Below, piece by piece: positions 37,670 through 45,702 of a stretch of 64,000 nt of DNA. Positions within the stretch are counted from its first letter, which is position 1. Each line of letters opens with the position of its first letter. The notes beneath the pieces were generated by a model that was given only the letters and a program-made list of their open reading frames with translations, was not told the DNA's origin and did not search any database. The translations under genes and the position numbers were made by a program. The DNA comes from an uncultured Bacteroidota bacterium (GTDB lineage: Bacteria; Bacteroidota; Bacteroidia; Flavobacteriales; Flavobacteriaceae): the NCBI GenBank assembly GCA_913047695.1, contig CAJWUI010000004.1, positions 30,606-94,605 of the forward strand, read 5' to 3'.

Positions 37670-38170
37670 ATGAATTTGTTATCAATTTTTTTACTTTCTG
37701 TATCTAGTATTTTCATTCCAAAAAAATTAGATCATAAATTTTATGTTAGTACAACAACAATTGAATTTAAAGAAGAGAAAAATGTAATTCAAATTACATG
37801 TCAGTTATTTATAGATGATGTTGAACAGTCGCTAAATAGATATCAAGAGGATATTAAATTAGCACCTGACTCAAACAAGCAAGAAATAGATAAGCTTTTA
37901 AAAAAAAGCTTAAAAAAAAGTATAGTTATTTTAATTGATGGTAAAAAAACTGATTTAAGTTTCATAGGAAGAGAATATAAAAATGATATTTTGCAGTGTT
38001 ATTTTGAAGCAAATGCACCAACCTCCTCATTAAATCTATCGATTGAAAACAGAACTTTTTTTGATTTGTTTGAAGATCAACAGAATATAATACATTACAA
38101 AAATAAATCTATTAGGAAAAGTTTTTTGCTTTACAGTGAAAATTATAGCGCTACTTTTTCATTATTTTGA
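37670..38170 (+). CDS. DUF6702-like exported protein
   Basis: 166 residues with a hydrophobic N terminus (about 1-16). The HKFYVSTTTIEF start of the mature part, QLFIDDVEQSLNRY and the later NDILQCYFE strand match a Bacteroidetes-only family that I recall as DUF6702. No catalytic motif is visible. It is placed 5 bases after the CarboxypepD_reg gene and just before the M1 peptidase, suggesting shared expression. Role unknown. Confidence 0.78.
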   Translation: MNLLSIFLLSVSSIFIPKKLDHKFYVSTTTIEFKEEKNVIQITCQLFIDDVEQSLNRYQEDIKLAPDSNKQEIDKLLKKSLKKSIVILIDGKKTDLSFIGREYKNDILQCYFEANAPTSSLNLSIENRTFFDLFEDQQNIIHYKNKSIRKSFLLYSENYSATFSLF

Positions 38171-38207
38171 CTGTAAAATTACTTTGTATATTTACTTGAC
38201 TAAAAAA

Positions 38208-40514
38208 ATGTTCATGAAAAAAATCAAAATTCATTTCATATGCATCACTTTTTTAAGTTTGATAATCCCAAAAATTTTATTTGCTCAAGTTCAGCAGGGG
38301 CACACAAACCAAAATAAGTTTAGACAACTTTATGTTGAATTCGCTGATCCAAACAATTATCGTAATGCTTCAGGTGCACCTGGTGTTGATTACTATCAAC
38401 AAAAAGTAGACTATGTTATGGATATTGAATTAGATGATAAAAATTCCAAAATATATGGAGAAGAGGAAATAACATACACAAATAATTCTCCCGATAACTT
38501 AACTTATTTATGGTTACAGCTTGATCAAAATATCAGAAAAAAAGATTCTCCATCTTTAGATATAAATAGCTCGGGGAATTCAGTAACTCAAGGGCCTTCA
38601 TCTTTTGTGAGAAACTATATAAATGAATCCTTCGATGGGGGTTTTAATATCGAGTGGGTTTTGGATTCTGAAGGAAATCCTCTAAAATACACAATTAATC
38701 AAACAATGATGAGAGTGGATTTACCAGTATCTCTTTCTCCGAATGGGATTTTTAAATTTAAAATTAAATGGTGGTATAATATTAATAATCATGTCCCTGA
38801 AAATGGCCCTGCAAGGGGTAGATCTGGATATGAATATTTTACTGAGGATGATAACCGACTTTACGTAATTGCACAATTTTTTCCAAGACTTTGTGTATAT
38901 AATGACATCGAAGGTTGGCAAAATTACCAGTTTTGGGGTAGAGGAGAGTTTGCTCTAGAGTTTGGTGATTATGATGTAAAAATTACAGTTCCAGATGATC
39001 ATATAATGGAGGCAACAGGTGAGCTTCAAAACCCTAAAAATGTTTTATCAAAATCACAGCTGCAGAGATATAAAAAGGCTGCTTATTCATTTGATAAACC
39101 AATTGTAATTATTTCAGAAAAAGAGGTTAGAGAGAAAGAGAAGATAAAGTCAAATGAGAAAAACACATGGCATTTCGTAGCAAAAAATGTAAGGGATTTT
39201 GCTTTCGCCTCATCTAGAAAATTTATTTGGGATATGATGGCTGTAAAAATTGGAGGTAAAAATATAATTGCCTCCTCATTATATCCAAAAGAAGGTAATC
39301 CCTTGTGGGAAGAATATTCTACCAAAGTTGTAGCCCACACCCTGAAAGTTTATTCTAAATACACTTTTGATTACCCATATCCAAAAGCAGTTTCTGTACA
39401 TTCTAAAAATCAGGGTATGGAATACCCTATGATATGTTTTAATCATGGTCGACCTAATGAAGATGGCTCATACTCGGATAGAACAAAATTTGGAATGATA
39501 AGTGTGATTATTCATGAAGTAGGACATAACTATTTTCCGATGATTGTTAATTCTGATGAACGTCAATGGGGTTGGATGGATGAAGGACTTGATACTTTTC
39601 TTCAGTACTTAACTGAACAAGATTTTGGCATTTCTTTTCCAGATGCTATTGGTGATTTAGAAAAATACCCATCTAGAAGGGGTGATCCAAAAAAGATTGT
39701 TCCTTATATGGCTGGTAATCAAGATTTTATTGCCCCAATTATGTCAAATCATGAAAATGTTTATCAATCAGGACCAAATGCATATGCTAAACCTGCCACG
39801 GCATTAAATATTTTGAGAGAAACTGTTATGGGTAATGAAGTTTTTGATCATGCTTTTAAAACCTATGCAAAGAGATGGATGTTTAAGCATCCTACACCGG
39901 AAGATTTTTTTAGGACTATGGAAGATGCATCAGCAACTGATTTAGATTGGTTTTGGAGAGGCTGGTTTTATTCAACAGATGTAGTTGATATAGGAGTTAA
40001 AAATGTTAAAAGATTTTATTTCTCAGATACCCCAGATGAAAAAGCTTCTAATAGGCTTAAGGAATTTGGTTATGATTTAAATAATCTACCAGATTTGGTC
40101 TTTAAAATAGATCAAGAAAGTGATATGTTTGATTCAGATTTAGCTAATGAAAGTGCAATAAAAGGCTCAAAAATACTTAGAGATTATTTAGCCGAAGAGG
40201 GAATTGATCCCAACACTAAATCACCAAAATATTTTTATGAAGTTGAATTTGAAAAACCGGGTGGGTTAGTTATGCCTTTAATTGTTGAGTATAATTATGC
40301 TGATGGAACTTCTGAACGAGTTTCATATCCTGTTCAGGTTTGGAGAAAAAATGATTCTAGCGTAAAAAAAGTTGTTGCATCAGATAAAGAATTGGTTGGA
40401 GTTACCGTTGATCCAGACCTTGAAACAGCAGATGTAAATTTAGATAATAATAATTGGCCAAAGCGGGAGACACCATCAGATTTTGAAAAATTTAAAGAGA
40501 GAATAAAGGGATAG
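38208..40514 (+). CDS. M1-family zinc metallopeptidase, long form
   Basis: About 768 residues from the ATG at 38208; another ATG at 38214 is equally possible, and the frame stays open into the previous gene. Signal peptide ending near LFAQ. Zinc motif HEVGH at 436-440 with the third ligand E459. The exopeptidase motif is QGMEYPM rather than GAMEN. After the peptidase domain come about 150 residues of beta-rich C terminus. It probably cleaves peptides in the periplasm or on the surface. A second, shorter M1 gene lies 3.4 kb downstream. Confidence 0.92.
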   Translation: MFMKKIKIHFICITFLSLIIPKILFAQVQQGHTNQNKFRQLYVEFADPNNYRNASGAPGVDYYQQKVDYVMDIELDDKNSKIYGEEEITYTNNSPDNLTYLWLQLDQNIRKKDSPSLDINSSGNSVTQGPSSFVRNYINESFDGGFNIEWVLDSEGNPLKYTINQTMMRVDLPVSLSPNGIFKFKIKWWYNINNHVPENGPARGRSGYEYFTEDDNRLYVIAQFFPRLCVYNDIEGWQNYQFWGRGEFALEFGDYDVKITVPDDHIMEATGELQNPKNVLSKSQLQRYKKAAYSFDKPIVIISEKEVREKEKIKSNEKNTWHFVAKNVRDFAFASSRKFIWDMMAVKIGGKNIIASSLYPKEGNPLWEEYSTKVVAHTLKVYSKYTFDYPYPKAVSVHSKNQGMEYPMICFNHGRPNEDGSYSDRTKFGMISVIIHEVGHNYFPMIVNSDERQWGWMDEGLDTFLQYLTEQDFGISFPDAIGDLEKYPSRRGDPKKIVPYMAGNQDFIAPIMSNHENVYQSGPNAYAKPATALNILRETVMGNEVFDHAFKTYAKRWMFKHPTPEDFFRTMEDASATDLDWFWRGWFYSTDVVDIGVKNVKRFYFSDTPDEKASNRLKEFGYDLNNLPDLVFKIDQESDMFDSDLANESAIKGSKILRDYLAEEGIDPNTKSPKYFYEVEFEKPGGLVMPLIVEYNYADGTSERVSYPVQVWRKNDSSVKKVVASDKELVGVTVDPDLETADVNLDNNNWPKRETPSDFEKFKERIKG

Positions 40515-40552
40515 TAATTATATTAGTTTGTGAGCTTGAAGTAATTTTTAAG

Positions 40553-40852
40553 ATGTTATATTTATTTAAAATTAATCATGTTTTTCTGTTTATTAGTGGG
40601 GCAGAAATTGTTTTTGTCTTTTTTATAGTGTTATTAGTTTTCGGTGCTGATAAGATTCCATCAATTGCTAAAACCCTAGCAAAAGGGATGACTCAAGTCA
40701 GAAGAGCTACTAATGATATTAAGAATGAAATACAAAACAGCGTGGATGTAGAAAGTCCAACAAAAAAAATTACTCAAGATTTTAAAGAAGAAGTAGATAA
40801 AGTAAAAAAAGATTTCGATGATCTTGGGGATTCTATTAAAAGAGAACTTTAA
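40553..40852 (+). CDS. tatA: Sec-independent translocase subunit TatA/TatE
   Basis: 99 residues. One N-terminal membrane helix (about 10-31), the hinge and FGADKIPSIAKTLAKGM amphipathic helix (about 32-48), and a charged tail. TatA oligomers form the pore for folded proteins with twin-arginine signals. No tatB or tatC is nearby; flavobacteria usually keep tatA and tatC apart. Its end overlaps the convergent O-methyltransferase by 4 bases. Confidence 0.92.
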   Translation: MLYLFKINHVFLFISGAEIVFVFFIVLLVFGADKIPSIAKTLAKGMTQVRRATNDIKNEIQNSVDVESPTKKITQDFKEEVDKVKKDFDDLGDSIKREL

Positions 40853-41523
40853 ATTACCCAGCATAATGATAATCCATCTCTAAAGGGAAGCAATAAGGTT
40901 TTAATTCTAGAGTCTTTTTTTAGTTTGTCATTGTATTTCTGGAGTGCTATTGTACTCTCGTCATTGAAGTCAGCTTTATTAATTACTTTTCCGTCCCACA
41001 TAACATTATCGGAAATGATTAAACTACCAGGTTGAGTTTTATCAAAAACTTGTTCGAAATAATTGATGTAATTGATTTTATCAGCATCAATAAAAACTAA
41101 ATCGAAAGGACCATCAATTTTTGGTATTATTTCTAAAGCATTCCCAAGATGAGAATGAATTTTATTCTTAAATATACTTTTATTAAAATATTTTTGTTGA
41201 ATTAAAACTAGTTCCTCATTATGATCTATAGTATGAAGTTCTCCATTTTCATCAAGACCCTCAGCTAAACATAGTGAAGAATATCCTGTGTAAGTTCCTA
41301 TTTCTAGTATTTTTTTAGGTCTTAAAATATTTGAAATAAAACTTAGAAGTCTACCTTGCAGAGGGCTACTCATCATTCTAGGTTGTAAAATTTTTTGATG
41401 GGTTTCTTTTTCTAGTTCTAACAATAGATCAGGAATTTCGTCACTTTTATCTAGTGCATAATTTGTCCATCGCTCATTGAAAAAAAGGTCTATATAATCA
41501 TTCTGATCTTTTAGGTCTTGCAT
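40849..41523 (-). CDS. SAM-dependent O-methyltransferase (caffeoyl-CoA/catechol OMT family)
   Basis: About 224 residues from the ATG at 41521-41523, which fits the family; the frame is open for another 48 bases. Motif I is KILEIGTYTGYSSLCLAEG, then the acidic HTIDHNEE, FDLVFIDADK and IISDNVMWDGK. The conserved LQPRMMSSPLQGRLL precedes the fold. Target is probably a catechol-like small molecule, not defined. It overlaps the upstream flavin reductase by 26 bases. Confidence 0.9.
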   Translation of the reverse strand: MQDLKDQNDYIDLFFNERWTNYALDKSDEIPDLLLELEKETHQKILQPRMMSSPLQGRLLSFISNILRPKKILEIGTYTGYSSLCLAEGLDENGELHTIDHNEELVLIQQKYFNKSIFKNKIHSHLGNALEIIPKIDGPFDLVFIDADKINYINYFEQVFDKTQPGSLIISDNVMWDGKVINKADFNDESTIALQKYNDKLKKDSRIKTLLLPFRDGLSLCWVI

Positions 41524-42121
41524 ATTTGAATCTACTAAGAAGTTTAGTTTCGGAATAGCCATCCAAACCATTAATTGTCACTATACCTGCTTTATCAAGT
41601 TGAACCCAACCATCATCTAAAAGTAGAGTTTGAGAAACAAAAATATGTTCAATACTAGCAACAATTAAAATGGTATCATTTTCACTAATCTTGTATTCGT
41701 TTTGGAAGCTGCAACCCATTTGTAAAGGAGATTCTTTAACAAAAGGAGCCTGCCAGTTTTCTTTTTTTTCTACCTCAAAATTTGTCTTATCAAATTCTGA
41801 TATAAAATCTGGATATTTGGCAGAAGTATGATGAGCGTCAGAAATGACTTTTTTTGTTACTGCATTTAATGTAAATATGCCTGTTGACTTGATGTTACTA
41901 TAAGTGTGTCTTGGAACTGTGGTTGGTCTTAAGATAAAACCTATTAGAGCAGGGTTGCTTCCAAGATGTATAACTGAACTGAAAATTGCTAAATTTTCTT
42001 TACCATCTAATGATTGAGAACCAATAAGATTTGCTGATTTATATCCAGTTACACTATTTATTAGATTAAGGCGATAAACTTTGGAAAAATTTTTAAAGTC
42101 ACTTGAATTGAAATGATGCAT
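41498..42121 (-). CDS. Flavin reductase family protein (FMN-binding split barrel)
   Basis: 207 residues. Split-barrel hallmarks: NLIGSQSLDGKENLAIFSS, NPALIGFILRPTT, STGIFTLNAVTKK and SDAHHTSAKYP. Such proteins bind FMN and act as NAD(P)H:flavin reductases or related oxidoreductases; the partner is unknown. It overlaps the downstream O-methyltransferase by 26 bases, so they form one unit. The pairing could point to processing of an aromatic compound, but nothing else nearby supports that. Confidence 0.87.
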   Translation of the reverse strand: MHHFNSSDFKNFSKVYRLNLINSVTGYKSANLIGSQSLDGKENLAIFSSVIHLGSNPALIGFILRPTTVPRHTYSNIKSTGIFTLNAVTKKVISDAHHTSAKYPDFISEFDKTNFEVEKKENWQAPFVKESPLQMGCSFQNEYKISENDTILIVASIEHIFVSQTLLLDDGWVQLDKAGIVTINGLDGYSETKLLSRFKYARPKRSE

Positions 42122-42158
42122 TAATCAGAAATAAATTTGATTGAACTTCAATGTCAGA

Positions 42159-42365
42159 TTAAGAATTTATTTTTTTATCGAATTTTAAAACAATAAATAT
42201 TATTATGCTTATAGCAATGACTAATGAACCTATAAATAGATAATGATCTGAAATTTGATTTGTAGAAAGGAAACCAGAAATAACCTTTTTATCTAGGAAA
42301 GAAATAAATAAACCAACGGGAATAAGAATCAAAATAATTATTAATGGTTTTGAAAAGTTTTTCAT
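42159..42365 (-). CDS. Small membrane protein, two helices
   Basis: 68 residues. Two hydrophobic segments (about 7-24 and 41-61) are joined by a polar loop, with basic residues at both ends. Not recognised. It sits 37 bases upstream of the flavin reductase on the same strand and may belong to that unit. Initiation at an ATG after a run of T on the plus strand looks normal for this genome. Real gene likely, function unknown. Confidence 0.6.
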   Translation of the reverse strand: MKNFSKPLIIILILIPVGLFISFLDKKVISGFLSTNQISDHYLFIGSLVIAISIIIFIVLKFDKKINS

Positions 42366-42433
42366 TGTTTTTTTTTAGATCCTAAATACTAGAGATTTCA
42401 TAAATTTAATAAAAATATCAAAAGATAAACTTG

Positions 42434-42859
42434 ATGAATACAATTAACATTTTTGTATACTTCTTAACTATATTTTTCTACCAAAACCAGGATGTTCAGG
42501 GCTTGTGGATTACAGAAGACGATGAAACAGGAAAAAAAAAATCTGAGGTTTTAATTTATAAAGAGGGAAATAAAGTCTATGGAAAAATAATTAATCTCAT
42601 ATTACCCGAAGATAAAGGTAAACTTTGCCTTAATTGTAAAGGTGAAAATAAAAATAAACCTATAAAAGGACTTGTGATTTTAAAAGACTTAATTTTGGAG
42701 GACGATACATGGGAGGGTGGTACGATTTTAGACCCAAAATCTGGAAAAATTTACGACTGTTATATTTCACTTGAAGATGATAATACACTCAAAGTAAGAG
42801 GCTTTTTAGGATTTTCTCTTTTAGGTAGAACACAGATTTGGAAACGCAAACTTGATTAG
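42434..42859 (+). CDS. DUF2147 domain protein, exported
   Basis: 141 residues from ATG 42434; a TTG sits just before it. Short signal peptide, then the DUF2147 pattern: GLWITEDDETGKKKSEVLIY, VYGKIINL, a Cys-containing loop (LCLNCKGE), LVILKDL, GGTILDPKSGKIYDCYI and LKVRGFLGFSLLGRTQIWKR. A lipocalin-like barrel is expected. Members are periplasmic and uncharacterised. Single gene between divergent and co-directional neighbours. Confidence 0.9.
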   Translation: MNTINIFVYFLTIFFYQNQDVQGLWITEDDETGKKKSEVLIYKEGNKVYGKIINLILPEDKGKLCLNCKGENKNKPIKGLVILKDLILEDDTWEGGTILDPKSGKIYDCYISLEDDNTLKVRGFLGFSLLGRTQIWKRKLD

Positions 42860-42947
42860 TTCTATTTAAGAGTTATATATTTGATTAGCAAAAAGTTTTG
42901 TTATTCTTATTTTTATATTGTTCACTGTTAATCAAAAACCAAATATT

Positions 42948-43373
42948 ATGAATGAATTTGAAATTTTTCAAAATGCAAGCTTAAACTTTATAAATAATGC
43001 TATTTATCTTTTATGTGTTATTATAATGACAGTTTTAGCATTTTATCTAATTAGAAGAACCAGAGAATTAAATTTGCCTACTTATGCAAAAGGTGTAATG
43101 ACTTTATTTTGTGTTTGTGTAATCTTTTTTGGCTTACAAGTATCGTCTTACCTAGTTTTAGCTCAAAAGGGGATGTCTTTACAATTATCTGAGTTGCAAA
43201 ATTCCGGTGTAGAATTGTCTTCAAGTGCAATAGCTACTATAGAACGTTATGGGCATACTGCCGATATGGGTCCTGTAAGTTTGGCTCCAGACTTGCCCTC
43301 AATTGTTATTTGGGCAACAATCGGCTTCATGTTTATAGGTGGGATTTGGTTTAAATACCCTGATCAAAAATAG
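42948..43373 (+). CDS. Membrane protein of unknown function
   Basis: 141 residues from ATG 42948; the longer reading from a TTG at 42918 is less likely. Three hydrophobic segments at about 18-36, 49-73 and 117-134. Between the second and third lies a soluble stretch rich in Ser/Leu. Not recognised. A strong hairpin terminator follows directly. Confidence 0.65.
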   Translation: MNEFEIFQNASLNFINNAIYLLCVIIMTVLAFYLIRRTRELNLPTYAKGVMTLFCVCVIFFGLQVSSYLVLAQKGMSLQLSELQNSGVELSSSAIATIERYGHTADMGPVSLAPDLPSIVIWATIGFMFIGGIWFKYPDQK

Positions 43374-43378
43374 TATTT

Positions 43379-43406
43379 AAAAACCCTTCATATAAAGGGT
43401 TTTTTT
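43379..43406 (+). terminator. Rho-independent terminator
   Basis: AAACCCTT (43381-43388) pairs with AAGGGTTT (43395-43402) around a 6-base loop. Extra A residues on the 5' side face a run of seven T at 43400-43406. It begins 6 bases after the stop of the upstream membrane protein gene. Confidence 0.75.
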
Positions 43407-43439
43407 ACATCGTATATTTATTAATATTTTAATTTTTAG

Positions 43440-43946
43440 GTGATTTCACAATTAAGCAAATTTTCCACAAGCTCAGAAATATTAATTAATTCGGAGATAG
43501 ACAAAGTGTGGACTCTCTTAACAAAAACTTCGCATTTAGAATTATTTCATCCATTTTGTAAATCACACAAAAAATTAGTTTGGGATGATAAAAGTAAAAT
43601 AGATCAACTTACTTATATTAATGGATTAACATATGAGCGCAATTTCTACAATTTTGAAAAAAATAAGGGGTTTAAATTAATGATTGGAAAAAAAGACGGG
43701 AAGAAGTCTAGAGTAGTTTGGAGATTAAACCCTTTAAATAAAAAAACACATTTATCAATAAGAGTCACCCCTTATATCTCTGAAAAATATCATTTAATTA
43801 CATATAATTTTTTATTAATATTTTACATTCTCCCTTTGCTAAAAAAGTATTTAAATAGTGTTACAAAAGGGATTAAATATTATTTAGAAGAAGGGCTTTC
43901 AGTAAAACAAAATCAGTTTGGAAAACATAAATGGTTTTCTAGCTAG
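43440..43946 (+). CDS. SRPBCC (START/Bet v1-like) family protein
   Basis: 168 residues from a GTG start at 43440. The start of a helix-grip fold is visible: SEILINSEIDKVWTLLTKTSHLELFHPF, in which INSEIDKVW is typical of polyketide cyclase/SRPBCC proteins, then WRLNPLNKKTHLSIRVTP. A hydrophobic stretch at about 117-135 is unusual and could be a membrane segment. Binds a hydrophobic ligand in known relatives; ligand here unknown. It converges with the M1 gene, overlapping by 8 bases. Confidence 0.8.
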   Translation: MISQLSKFSTSSEILINSEIDKVWTLLTKTSHLELFHPFCKSHKKLVWDDKSKIDQLTYINGLTYERNFYNFEKNKGFKLMIGKKDGKKSRVVWRLNPLNKKTHLSIRVTPYISEKYHLITYNFLLIFYILPLLKKYLNSVTKGIKYYLEEGLSVKQNQFGKHKWFSS

Positions 43947-45633
43947 ATTTTATTTTTTTAAGTGTATGGTTTTTCAATACCCACATGTTAGGATCAATAA
44001 TAACATTCAATGGCTCTTTGTGGGCCTTAATCTTGTACAATCTATTTAATTGTTTTAGATTAATTTTTTCAATTTTATATTCATTTTCACCATAATCAAT
44101 CCCAATTTCTAAAGGCATTTCAATTAGAACATTGCCTTTTTGAACTTGTTTAAGTTCTAGAGAAATTTCTTGTAGATTTTTTTCATATTTCCATACCCCA
44201 TCTAAAACTAAGTTGCCTGGTTTATAGAGCCACTGATCAAAAAACTTAGTCAAATCTTTTCCTGAGACCTCCTCCATAATAGTTTTGAAATCTTTTGTTG
44301 ATGCATTGAAGTCTTTATATTTTAAGTAATATGCTCTGATCCCTTTCCAAAATATTTTTGTGCCGAGTAGTCCCCTCAACATATGTAATATCCAGCTGCC
44401 TTTTTGGTATGTTTGGACACTAGTAACATCTTTCATGTCCTTTAAATCATTGTGTATAACAGTATAATTAGGATATTTTTTATGAAAATTGTCAACGGTT
44501 TTTTTACTAGATTTTAATCCTTTAATAAATTCATCTCGACCATATTCGTGTTCGATAAATAATAATGTAAAATAAGTAGCAAAACCTTCACTAAGCCAAA
44601 TATCGTCCCAACTAAATTCTGTAACAGAATTACCAAACCATTGATGTGCTATCTCATGAATAATTACATTCCTCCATCTTTCATTTCGGTCTCCTACAAC
44701 AGATTTATCACTATACAAAATAGCTGATGCTGCCTCCATACCTCCACTCACACTGTTTGACTGAATATTTGCTAGTTTTTCATATGAAAACGGACCTATA
44801 TTGTTTTCATAAAACTCAAGGGCATTTTTAGTTGGGTATGAATAATCGTAAAAACCAGCATCTCTATCTTGTTTAAAAACCCAAGTTTGAAGTGATTTAC
44901 CTTTAAATTCATCAAAATATTGAATAGCAAATTCTGCAACACCCAAGACATAGAGCCACGGAGCAATAGGAACTGATTGTTTCCAATGAGTTAATAATTT
45001 ATTACCATCTAAATGTGTCTCTTCAATTTTTAAACCATTTGAAATTACTTGGTAATGGTCTGGAGCGGTTACAACGAATTCACATTTAGCTTTATCAGAT
45101 GGATGATCAATTAATGCAAGCCAATGTCTTGCTCTATCTGGCCAATTATCACTAAAAAAAGTTCTATCACCATATTTATTATTTCCTATGTAGAGTCCCT
45201 CCTCTGGTATTCCTCTATAAGTGATTTTAAACTGAACCCTATCATTTTTTTTTGACGCAGTATTTAGAAAAATATATAAATTATTATTCTCATGAATAAA
45301 CTTTAGTTTTTTATTATTAGATAATAAATCAATAACCTTCATGCCTTTTCCATTACTTTCATTTGATGCATTAACTAAATCCAATCTTATTTTCTTAATA
45401 CCATTTTCTACAAAACGAAGATCAATAATTTCTTCACATAAAATTTCATCTTTTTCATCAGATAAGGTGATGTTAAAAACGTAATTCAAAACATCTATTT
45501 CCTGATTCTTTGGATAGGGATCAGAATTCGCATAACAAATACTGTAAGGAATTGAAATAATCAAAAACAAAAGCAGAAACAGAAATATAATTTTATTCAA
45601 GATTGGAGTAATATTTACTGTTTTATTTTTCAA
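43939..45633 (-). CDS. M1-family zinc metallopeptidase, short form
   Basis: 564 residues. N-terminal hydrophobic helix (11-33). Zinc motif HEIAH at 326-330 with third ligand E349 (HQWFGN then WLSEG). Exopeptidase motif GGMEAAS, a variant of GAMEN. It lacks the long C-terminal domain of classical aminopeptidase N. Likely periplasmic or membrane-anchored. It belongs to a different subgroup from the M1 enzyme at 38.2-40.5 kb. Its stop overlaps the SRPBCC gene end. Confidence 0.93.
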   Translation of the reverse strand: MKNKTVNITPILNKIIFLFLLLFLIISIPYSICYANSDPYPKNQEIDVLNYVFNITLSDEKDEILCEEIIDLRFVENGIKKIRLDLVNASNESNGKGMKVIDLLSNNKKLKFIHENNNLYIFLNTASKKNDRVQFKITYRGIPEEGLYIGNNKYGDRTFFSDNWPDRARHWLALIDHPSDKAKCEFVVTAPDHYQVISNGLKIEETHLDGNKLLTHWKQSVPIAPWLYVLGVAEFAIQYFDEFKGKSLQTWVFKQDRDAGFYDYSYPTKNALEFYENNIGPFSYEKLANIQSNSVSGGMEAASAILYSDKSVVGDRNERWRNVIIHEIAHQWFGNSVTEFSWDDIWLSEGFATYFTLLFIEHEYGRDEFIKGLKSSKKTVDNFHKKYPNYTVIHNDLKDMKDVTSVQTYQKGSWILHMLRGLLGTKIFWKGIRAYYLKYKDFNASTKDFKTIMEEVSGKDLTKFFDQWLYKPGNLVLDGVWKYEKNLQEISLELKQVQKGNVLIEMPLEIGIDYGENEYKIEKINLKQLNRLYKIKAHKEPLNVIIDPNMWVLKNHTLKKIKSS

Positions 45634-45702
45634 TTAGAAGTATAAAAATTTTGGTTTTAGCAGAATTATAATAAAGTTGGAATGAAATAAAAATAACAAT
45701 TT

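Noticed and set aside
38136..38207. Longer N terminus for the M1 peptidase starting inside the preceding gene
   Set aside because: A clean signal peptide begins at the ATG at 38208 or 38214, and the extra residues would disrupt it.
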